Assembly: GCA_946638265.1 (NCBI GenBank)
Contig: CAMPBN010000089.1
Coordinates: forward strand, 1 to 5,414
Reading direction: 5' to 3'
Source: an uncultured Bacillota bacterium
GTDB lineage: Bacteria; Bacillota; Clostridia; Peptostreptococcales; Anaerovoracaceae
DNA length: 5,414 nt
The notes beneath the pieces are model-generated. The model had not been told where the DNA came from. It did no database searches and saw nothing but the letters and a program-made list of their open reading frames with translations. Shown here piece by piece: positions 1 through 5,414 of this stretch. The position numbers were made by a program, and so were the translations under genes. The stretch's first letter is position 1. Each line of letters starts with the position of its first letter.

Positions 1-1745
1 ATGACAAATGCAAAGAAACCATCGAAATCTACGCGCCTCTGGCAGAAAGACTGGGCATCTATGCCATCAAATTTGAGCTGGAGGATATCGCGTTAAAATA
101 TTTGGACCCGGAGGCATATCAGAACCTCCGCAGTCAGATAGCCAAGAAAAAAGAAGAAAGAGAAGCTATCATCAACCACGTGATAGACGATGTAAAAGCC
201 GCTCTGGACGACCTCAACATCCATTATGATATCATGGGCCGTTCCAAGCATTTTTACAGCATTTACCGCAAAATGAAATTCCAGAACAAGCAGCTGGATG
301 AAATCTTCGACCTGATGGCAGTGCGCGTGATCGTGGATACGGTCAAGGACTGCTACGCGGTGCTGGGCGTTGTTCACACCATGTGGAAGCCTATCCCGGG
401 CAAATTCAAGGATTATATCGCAATGCCAAAGCCGAATATGTACCAGTCGCTGCACACCACTGTTCTGGGCGATAACGGCGAGCCTTTCGAGATCCAGATC
501 AGAACCTACGAAATGCATCGCATCGCAGAGTACGGTATCGCAGCCCACTGGAAATACAAAGAAGGCGTTTCTTCCGACAAGGAGGAGCTGAAGCTGGCAT
601 GGCTGAGACAGACGCTGGAATGGCAAAAGGATATGAACGACCCGAAGGAGTTTATGAACACTCTCAAGGTGGACCTTTTCGCATCCCAGGTATTCGTATT
701 TACGCCGCAAGGCGATGTTATCGAGCTTCCGGCAGGTTCCACACCTTTGGATTTTGCGTTCAAAATCCATACCAAGGTCGGATACAAGTGCGTGGGCGCC
801 AAAGTCAACGGCAAGATTGTCCCGATAGACTACCAGCTGAAAAACGGCAATATCGTCGAGATTATCACATCCGCGGCTTCCAGCGGTCCTTCCGCAGACT
901 GGCTCAAGATAGCCAAGAGCAGCTCCGCGCGCAACAAGATCAGACAATTCCTGAAAAAAGAAAATCAGAATGACACTATAGAAAAGGGCAGAGAATCCCT
1001 GGAACGCTACCTCAAGAAAAAAGGCTACGATTCAAAGGATGTTTTGAGAGCCTCCTATACCCAGAAAGTCGTGAAACAGAACAATCTGAACAGTTCGGAC
1101 GAGCTTTTCTCACAGCTTTCATCGGGCGGCTCATTCCTTTCCAAGGTGGCCATGGCTTATCTGGATCTTTACAATCTGGAAAAACATGAGGAGCAGAAGA
1201 AAAACGAATCCATCATGGAGGCCATTGAAAGTCAGGAAGCCAAGGAAAAGAAGCTTCAAAAGAAGCGTTCGCGTCCAAAGGACAGCTCCGGCATTCTGGT
1301 AAAAGGCAGCGAAGGACTGGACAACTTGATGATCAGGGTTTCCAAGTGCTGCAACCCTGTGCCGGGAGACAATATCATCGGATTTATCACCAAAGGCCGC
1401 GGTATTTCGGTGCACCGGGCAGACTGCGTCAATGTGATAAACATGCCGATCTACGAAAGAGCAAGATTTATCGATGTCCAGTGGGATATGGCGAAACTCG
1501 GAAAATCCTACGATGTGGATATCACGATCATTGCCGAAGACAGAAAAGGGCTTTTCTCCGATCTTTCCAGAGTTTGCGAAGATTCGGATACCCATATCAC
1601 GGGGCTTAACGCCAAGAGCAACAAAAATGAAACTATCAGCGTCACCATGACCATTCAGCTTTCCGACACCACACAGATGGAAAAGCTGCTCAAATCCATG
1701 AGCATGGTGGAAGGCGTTTCAGAGGTTTACAGAGCAAAGGTTTAG
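1..1745 (+). CDS. rel: Long Rel/SpoT-type (p)ppGpp synthetase/hydrolase, 5'-truncated by window edge
   Basis: This is the stringent-response enzyme that makes (p)ppGpp from ATP and GDP/GTP on amino-acid starvation and, in bifunctional forms, hydrolyses it. The frame is open from nt 3 to the TAG at 1743-1745, giving 580 visible residues; family members are about 730, so roughly 150 N-terminal residues, including the HD hydrolase core, lie outside. The TTG at 102 is internal, because upstream codons continue the family sequence (ETIEIYAPLAERLGI at nt 15-59). In order one sees the end of the HD domain; the synthetase domain with GRSKHFYSIYRKM (from nt 237), KFKD (402-413), NMYQSLHTTV and EIQIRTYEMH; the TGS domain (about 690-869); a helical region and a charged linker (about 1185-1289); a zinc-finger-like domain with KCCNPVPGD (1344-1370) and HRADC (1413-1427); and a C-terminal ACT domain (about 1509-1742). 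The basic KFKD, instead of the acidic ExDD of E. coli RelA, points to a bifunctional Rel. That the hydrolase is intact is inference. Confidence 0.97.
   Translation, partial: DKCKETIEIYAPLAERLGIYAIKFELEDIALKYLDPEAYQNLRSQIAKKKEEREAIINHVIDDVKAALDDLNIHYDIMGRSKHFYSIYRKMKFQNKQLDEIFDLMAVRVIVDTVKDCYAVLGVVHTMWKPIPGKFKDYIAMPKPNMYQSLHTTVLGDNGEPFEIQIRTYEMHRIAEYGIAAHWKYKEGVSSDKEELKLAWLRQTLEWQKDMNDPKEFMNTLKVDLFASQVFVFTPQGDVIELPAGSTPLDFAFKIHTKVGYKCVGAKVNGKIVPIDYQLKNGNIVEIITSAASSGPSADWLKIAKSSSARNKIRQFLKKENQNDTIEKGRESLERYLKKKGYDSKDVLRASYTQKVVKQNNLNSSDELFSQLSSGGSFLSKVAMAYLDLYNLEKHEEQKKNESIMEAIESQEAKEKKLQKKRSRPKDSSGILVKGSEGLDNLMIRVSKCCNPVPGDNIIGFITKGRGISVHRADCVNVINMPIYERARFIDVQWDMAKLGKSYDVDITIIAEDRKGLFSDLSRVCEDSDTHITGLNAKSNKNETISVTMTIQLSDTTQMEKLLKSMSMVEGVSEVYRAKV
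1736..1741 (+). promoter_or_regulatory. Weak ribosome binding site for dtd inside the rel 3' end
   Basis: AAAGGT lies about 8 bases before the dtd ATG, within the last codons of rel. It is a poor match to AGGAGG. With only 4 bases between the rel stop and the dtd start, dtd translation probably depends partly on ribosomes finishing rel; that coupling is inferred from spacing only. Confidence 0.4.
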
Positions 1746-1749
1746 AAAA

Positions 1750-2202
1750 ATGCGAGCAGTAGTTCAGAGAGTCACGGATGCAAATGTGGCTGTAGACGGA
1801 AAAATCACGGGTCAAATCGGAAAAGGCATGGTAGTCCTCATCGGAGTGGAAAACGAAGATGAGAAAAAAGACATCGACTACATCGCCAAGAAGATTGCAA
1901 ACCTGCGCATCTTTGACGACAGCGAAGGCGTCATGAATCTCAATATCAAAGATGCGGGCGGGGATGTTTTGGCCATATCGCAGTTTACGCTGCTCGGAGA
2001 CGCCAGAGGGGGCAATCGCCCGTCCTGGTTTGCGGCAGCCAAGCCGGAAATCGCAAAAGGCCTCTACGAAAAGGTGGTGGCTGCGCTGAAAGAAGACTAC
2101 GGGCTCCATGTGGAAGAAGGCGTCTTTCAGGCGGAAATGCTGGTTCATATCAATAATGACGGACCGGTGACCATCCTTCTTGACAGCAGAAAAACTTTCT
2201 AG
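1750..2202 (+). CDS. dtd: D-aminoacyl-tRNA deacylase (DTD)
   Basis: DTD hydrolyses the ester bond between a D-amino acid (or glycine) and tRNA, recycling mischarged tRNAs such as D-Tyr- and D-Asp-tRNA in the cytoplasm. The protein is 150 residues, close to the family's usual 145-150. Family marks are the start MRAVVQRVTDANV, the SQFTL active-site motif at residues 77-81, GNRPSW at 88-93, GVFQAEM at 124-130, and NDGPVT at 136-141, which holds the Gly-cisPro pair that gives chirality selection. The start is secure because the N terminus matches known DTDs from the first residue. It begins 4 bases after the rel stop, and the rel-dtd pair is common in Firmicutes. The only departures noticed are Trp instead of the usual Phe after GNRPS and LGD instead of the more usual YGD/YAD after SQFT; both look like ordinary variation. 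Confidence 0.97.
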   Translation: MRAVVQRVTDANVAVDGKITGQIGKGMVVLIGVENEDEKKDIDYIAKKIANLRIFDDSEGVMNLNIKDAGGDVLAISQFTLLGDARGGNRPSWFAAAKPEIAKGLYEKVVAALKEDYGLHVEEGVFQAEMLVHINNDGPVTILLDSRKTF

Positions 2203-2206
2203 GAGA
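2201..2206 (+). promoter_or_regulatory. Ribosome binding site of the MBL hydrolase, overlapping the dtd stop codon
   Basis: AGGAGA sits 5 bases before the ATG at 2212. Its first two bases are the last two of the dtd TAG stop (2200-2202), so a ribosome terminating on dtd covers this site. It fixes the start of the downstream gene. Confidence 0.8.
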
Positions 2207-2211
2207 AATAT

Positions 2212-2841
2212 ATGCAGATCAAAGGAATGCCCAGCGGAGTGCTGGGAGCAAACAATTATCTTGTCTGGGACGAAAAAAGCCGCGAAGGCTTTATGGTCGA
2301 TCCGGGCGGATATGACAAAAATATGGAAAAGCTCATCGAAAGCGAAGGCGTCAATCTTCGCTATATCGTTTTGACTCACGGCCACGGCGACCATATCGGA
2401 GGCGTTGAAAAATACAAGAGCCTTTATCCCGATGCTGTAGTGGTGGCGCACAAAGCCGAAAAAGAGATGCTGGCAGATGTTTATCTGAACTCTTCCTACG
2501 ACTGCGCAGACCATGAAATTTCAATGGAAGCGGATATGTGGGTGAGCGACGGCGACACTCTCAAAGTGGGCGATATAGAGCTCAAGATGATCCACACACC
2601 GGGGCACACTCCGGGCGGAATGTGCATATTGGCAGGCGATGTCCTCTTCAGCGGCGACACGCTTTTTTACCGCTCCATCGGAAGAACGGACTTTCCGGGC
2701 GGCGACTACGATGCGATCATCCGCTCCATCCGTAACAAGCTTTTCAAGCTGCCGGAAGACACGCTGGTGCTGCCGGGGCATATGGGCAAAACCACAATCG
2801 GCGAAGAAATGAGGTCAAATCCTTTCGCATGTATCAAATAA
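2212..2841 (+). CDS. Metallo-beta-lactamase-fold hydrolase, glyoxalase-II-like (YqgX/YcbL type)
   Basis: A 209-residue cytoplasmic metallohydrolase with the two-metal site of the MBL fold. THGHGDH at residues 55-61 supplies H56, H58, D60 and H61; H132 lies in HTPGHTPGG; D149 in FSGDTLF; and H190 in LPGHM. The stretch SIGRTDFPGGD (155-165) and TTIGEE (194-199) are typical of the short GloB-like proteins related to B. subtilis YqgX, which lack the C-terminal glutathione-binding domain of true glyoxalase II. It may therefore act on another thioester or similar ester; the substrate cannot be read from sequence. All expected metal ligands are present. The residue after H190 is Met where close relatives commonly have Gly. 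The gene starts 9 bases after dtd behind a strong ribosome binding site, and its last 13 bases overlap hemZ. No signal peptide or membrane segment is visible. Confidence 0.93.
   Translation: MQIKGMPSGVLGANNYLVWDEKSREGFMVDPGGYDKNMEKLIESEGVNLRYIVLTHGHGDHIGGVEKYKSLYPDAVVVAHKAEKEMLADVYLNSSYDCADHEISMEADMWVSDGDTLKVGDIELKMIHTPGHTPGGMCILAGDVLFSGDTLFYRSIGRTDFPGGDYDAIIRSIRNKLFKLPEDTLVLPGHMGKTTIGEEMRSNPFACIK
2811..2814 (+). promoter_or_regulatory. Weak, distant ribosome binding site candidate for hemZ
   Basis: GAGG lies 14 bases before the hemZ ATG, inside the MBL gene. That spacing is longer than the usual 5-9, and no better match lies nearer. Together with the 13-base overlap of the two genes, this suggests hemZ relies on translational coupling. 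Confidence 0.3.
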
Positions 2842-4217
2842 ATCTTCATAACGTTGAAAATAAATATGAGTTTGAAGAGCTGACCAAGATATTCCTGCCG
2901 CCCGAAGATTTCGACATGGTTTTGGACGGCGAAACGCCCAAAACCGTGGAAAACGGCGCGGAAGCGGGAGATATCAGGGCTTTGGATATCAATCTCAGCG
3001 GGGGAGCTGCCAAAGAAGATATTAAATGTGAGCTTTACAAAGCGCTTTCAAAAGAAACGGGCAAAGCTCCGGCATGGGGCACGCTGACAGGCGTAAGGCC
3101 CGTAAAGCTGGCAGGCAAGCTGGTATCCGAAAACGGCTCAAGCGGCGCAGACAGGCTGCTTTCCGAAAAATATCTTCTTTCGGACAAAAAGAAAAACCTG
3201 ATCCTGGACACCTACCGCTACCAGCAGGAACATCTGGGAAAGCCGGATGACAAATCCTTCGGGCTTTATGTGGGGATTCCGTTTTGCCCCACCAGATGTC
3301 TGTACTGCTCCTTCACTTCCAATCAGAAGGGCGAAGGGGAGATAGCCGGGTATCTGAACGCGCTATACAGAGAAATCGAATTTGCAGGGGAGCTTGCCCG
3401 AAAAAGAGGCTACAGCCCCGAAAGCATATATATAGGCGGAGGTACACCGACCACCATATCGGCGGACCAGATGGATGTGCTGCTCGGGCGCATCAAAAAG
3501 GCGTTTGATACTAAGTCTTTGAAAGAATTTACGGTGGAAGCGGGCAGGCCCGACACCATCACTTATCAAAAGCTCGGGACGCTTCTCATGCACGGGATAG
3601 AGCGCATCAGCATCAATCCCCAGACCATGAAAGACGAGACGTTAAAGCTGATAGGAAGGGCGCACAGCGCGGATGATACCAGAGCTGCCATGAAGCTTGC
3701 ATCCGAAATGAAGGTCCCTTATATAAATATGGACCTGATAGCAGGACTTCCGGAAGAAAGCCCGCAGGATTTTGCGGAAACTCTCGCGGAAATCCTGGAC
3801 TATAGACCCGCCAACATCACAGTCCACACTCTGGCAGTGAAGAAAGCATCGCTTCTTATCGAAAAAGACCCTGACTACCACTACAGGCACGGCATGGTCG
3901 TGGCAGAGATGCTGGAAGACGCAGAAAAGTCTTTGAGAAATGCAGGATATATCCCATACTACCTCTACCGTCAGAAACACATGGCGGGAGCCTTTGAAAA
4001 CATAGGCTGGTGCAGGGACGATGCATTTTGCACATATAATATTCGTATCATGGAAGAGCAGCAGACCATCGCGGCCCTGGGCGCAGGCGGCATCTCCAAA
4101 CAATATTATCCGGCGGAAGACCGTCTGGAGAGGGTGCCGAACGTTTCCAATTACGAAATTTATATCGAGCGACTCGATGAGATGTTAGAACGTAAAGAAT
4201 TAAATTTATTCAAATAA
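2829..4217 (+). CDS. hemZ: HemZ, radical SAM coproporphyrinogen dehydrogenase-family protein
   Basis: A member of the oxygen-independent coproporphyrinogen III dehydrogenase (HemN-like) radical SAM family, HemZ subgroup. The [4Fe-4S] cysteines are C153, C157 and C160 in FCPTRCLYC. They are followed by IYIGGGTPTT (200-209), FTVEAGRPDTIT (234-245), RISINPQTM (259-267), NMDLIAGLPEE (300-310) and the HemZ-type tail PYYLYRQK (376-383) with NIRIMEEQQTI (404-414). Residues 1-145 form the HemZ-specific N-terminal region, including WGTLTGVRPVKL (83-94). The length of 462 is somewhat shorter than B. subtilis HemZ (about 500), mostly in the N-terminal part. ATG 2829 is the first start codon after an in-frame stop at 2733-2735, and its N terminus fits the family. 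By family naming it would oxidise coproporphyrinogen to protoporphyrinogen using SAM, but whether HemZ does so in clostridia is uncertain; the HemZ label is firm, the reaction is not. Confidence 0.93.
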   Translation: MYQINLHNVENKYEFEELTKIFLPPEDFDMVLDGETPKTVENGAEAGDIRALDINLSGGAAKEDIKCELYKALSKETGKAPAWGTLTGVRPVKLAGKLVSENGSSGADRLLSEKYLLSDKKKNLILDTYRYQQEHLGKPDDKSFGLYVGIPFCPTRCLYCSFTSNQKGEGEIAGYLNALYREIEFAGELARKRGYSPESIYIGGGTPTTISADQMDVLLGRIKKAFDTKSLKEFTVEAGRPDTITYQKLGTLLMHGIERISINPQTMKDETLKLIGRAHSADDTRAAMKLASEMKVPYINMDLIAGLPEESPQDFAETLAEILDYRPANITVHTLAVKKASLLIEKDPDYHYRHGMVVAEMLEDAEKSLRNAGYIPYYLYRQKHMAGAFENIGWCRDDAFCTYNIRIMEEQQTIAALGAGGISKQYYPAEDRLERVPNVSNYEIYIERLDEMLERKELNLFK

Positions 4218-4218
4218 C

Positions 4219-4223
4219 AGGAG
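4219..4223 (+). promoter_or_regulatory. Ribosome binding site of aspS
   Basis: AGGAG begins two bases after the hemZ stop and lies 7 bases before ATG 4231. A second in-frame ATG at 4237 would be 13 bases away, so 4231 is the preferred start. It is one of the two strong sites in the window, fitting a synthetase that must be made in quantity. Confidence 0.8.
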
Positions 4224-4230
4224 ATAAAAA

Positions 4231-5414
4231 ATGAGCATGATTTTTAAGAGAACACATTATTGCGGAGTCCTGAGAGCTGCAGAATGCGGTCAGGAAGTAG
4301 TTCTTAACGGTTGGGTATCCAAGAGCCGTCGTCTGGGAAGCATCATTTTCTGCGACCTCAGAGACAAGACAGGCATCACTCAGATTGTATTTGACGATAC
4401 TTGCGATCCTGCAGTATTTGAAAAAGCAGCAAGCCTTCGCAGCGAGTATGTTATCGGAGTAAAGGGCCAGGTGCGAGAAAGAAGTTCCAAAAACCCAGAA
4501 CTTCCTACCGGCGATATCGAAGTGCTGGCAAAGGACATCATCATCTACAGCGAAGCAGACACTCCGCCTATCTATGTCAAGGACGATGACAATGTAGACG
4601 AGATGCTGAGACTGAAGTACAGATATCTGGATCTGAGAAAGCCGAAGATGCAGAAAAATCTTTCCTTCAGACACAAGATCGTGAAACTGACAAGAGATTA
4701 TTTCGATTCCTGCGGATTTACCGAAGTGGAGACTCCTGTTCTGATCAATCCTACTCCTGAAGGAGCAAGAGACTATCTGGTGCCTTCACGCGTACATCCG
4801 GGCGAATTTTACGCACTTCCGCAGTCACCGCAGCTGTTCAAGCAGCTTTTGATGGTGGGCGGCACTGACAGATATATGCAGATTGCAAAATGCTTCCGTG
4901 ACGAGGACCTGCGTGCAGACCGTCAGCCTGAATTTACCCAGATTGACCTGGAAATGTCATTTGTGGACCAGGAAGACGTGCTGGAAATCCAGGAAGGATA
5001 CCTGAAGCGCCTCTTCAAGGAAATCATGAATGTTGATATCAAGCTGCCTCTGCCAAGACTGACATGGGACGAGGCCATGGAAAGATACGGCTCCGACAAG
5101 CCGGATACAAGATTCGGATTTGAGCTCAAAAAGCTTAATGATAAATTTACAAATTGCGGATTCTCCGTATTCACCGACGCACTGGCTGCAGGCGGCGATA
5201 TCAGAGGCATCTGCATCGACGGCGGCAGCAAGGAATTCAGCCGCAAAGACATCGACAAGATGGTTGAAAACATCAAGCATTTTGGCGCAAAAGGTCTGGT
5301 ATGGATCCGCTACAACGAAGACGGCATCACATCTTCCGTAAACAAATTCTTCGATGAAGCGGCTCTCAAGGATGTCCTCAGCGTATTTGACGCTAAAGTG
5401 GGCGACCTGGTTCT
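4231..5414 (+). CDS. aspS: Aspartyl-tRNA synthetase, 3'-truncated by window edge
   Basis: A class II synthetase that attaches aspartate to tRNA-Asp in the cytoplasm using ATP. The frame is open from ATG 4231 to the window end with no stop: 394 full codons of an expected 590 or so, hence about 200 C-terminal residues, including class II motif 3, are missing. Visible are the N-terminal anticodon-binding OB-fold (residues about 1-105; RTHYCG, NGWVSKSRRLGS, DLRDKTG), motif 1 and the following loop with TPEGARDYLVPSR (175-187), QSPQLFKQLL (198-207), motif 2 with FRDEDLRADRQPEFTQ (222-237), and GSDKPDTRFGFE (287-298) leading into the bacterial-type GAD insertion domain. These are textbook bacterial AspRS motifs with no visible defect. 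Leu35 and the Lys in SSKN lie where E. coli, a tRNA-Asp-specific enzyme, also has Leu and Lys, suggesting a discriminating AspRS (inference). It starts 13 bases after hemZ; hisS, its usual neighbour, is not between them. Confidence 0.97.
   Translation, partial: MSMIFKRTHYCGVLRAAECGQEVVLNGWVSKSRRLGSIIFCDLRDKTGITQIVFDDTCDPAVFEKAASLRSEYVIGVKGQVRERSSKNPELPTGDIEVLAKDIIIYSEADTPPIYVKDDDNVDEMLRLKYRYLDLRKPKMQKNLSFRHKIVKLTRDYFDSCGFTEVETPVLINPTPEGARDYLVPSRVHPGEFYALPQSPQLFKQLLMVGGTDRYMQIAKCFRDEDLRADRQPEFTQIDLEMSFVDQEDVLEIQEGYLKRLFKEIMNVDIKLPLPRLTWDEAMERYGSDKPDTRFGFELKKLNDKFTNCGFSVFTDALAAGGDIRGICIDGGSKEFSRKDIDKMVENIKHFGAKGLVWIRYNEDGITSSVNKFFDEAALKDVLSVFDAKVGDLV

Noticed and set aside
102..104. TTG as the start of rel
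   Set aside because: The frame stays open upstream to the window edge and encodes the conserved end of the HD domain, so this codon is internal.
93..947. Long minus-strand open frame of 284 codons opposite rel
   Set aside because: It lies wholly opposite a strongly supported rel coding region, its translation has no recognisable motif and is rich in the His, Val and Phe expected from reverse complements of this gene's codons.
1743..1750. Terminator or promoter at gene junctions
   Set aside because: All junctions are 13 bases or shorter or overlap; no hairpin with a T-run fits, and I saw no convincing -35/-10 pair there.
1690..2514. Long minus-strand open frame of 274 codons opposite rel, dtd and the MBL gene
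   Set aside because: It spans three well-supported genes on the other strand and shows no family motif, so it is a shadow frame.
3428..3436. TATATATA run inside hemZ as a possible promoter element
   Set aside because: It simply encodes Ile-Tyr-Ile just before the GGGTPT motif, with no matching -35 element or gene start behind it.
4923..5280. Two overlapping minus-strand open frames opposite aspS
   Set aside because: They lie opposite the motif 2 and GAD-domain coding region of aspS and have no motif or ribosome binding site of note.
1..5414. A new or exotic biological system
   Set aside because: Every base is accounted for by five recognisable housekeeping genes in a familiar order; no unexplained repeats, RNA genes or mobile-element signs were seen.

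Overview
The window is a tightly packed, single-strand run of five housekeeping genes from a low-to-moderate GC Firmicute, most likely an anaerobic member of the Clostridia. The case for this is the gene order rel – dtd – MBL hydrolase – hemZ – tRNA synthetase, the Bacillus/Clostridium-like Rel motifs (such as PNMYQSLHTTV), the AGGAG-type ribosome binding sites, and a HemZ of the kind found in Bacillus and clostridia. I cannot name a genus from sequence alone.

Layout, all on the + strand: (1) nt 1-1745, the 3' four-fifths of rel, a long (p)ppGpp synthetase/hydrolase whose N-terminal HD hydrolase core lies before the window; (2) nt 1750-2202, dtd, D-aminoacyl-tRNA deacylase; (3) nt 2212-2841, a glyoxalase-II-like metallo-beta-lactamase-fold hydrolase; (4) nt 2829-4217, hemZ, a radical SAM protein of the oxygen-independent coproporphyrinogen dehydrogenase family; (5) nt 4231-5414, the first two-thirds of aspS, aspartyl-tRNA synthetase, which runs off the right edge. 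Junctions are +4, +9, -13 and +13 bases, with no room for a terminator or an ordinary promoter between genes, so the five are probably one transcript whose promoter lies upstream of the window. There is no gene-free stretch above 13 bases.

The shared theme is translation and its monitoring. Rel senses uncharged tRNA on the ribosome, DTD removes D-amino acids wrongly attached to tRNA, and AspRS charges tRNA-Asp. The MBL hydrolase and HemZ are regular companions of this cluster without a clear link to that theme.

I found no mobile element, CRISPR array, RNA gene or plausible new system. The points most worth a second look are small: the absence of hisS between hemZ and aspS, where related genomes usually carry it; several substitutions in conserved Rel motifs; AspRS residues that suggest a tRNA-Asp-discriminating enzyme; the 13-base overlap of MBL and hemZ; and a sharp change in proline codon use from hemZ to aspS.
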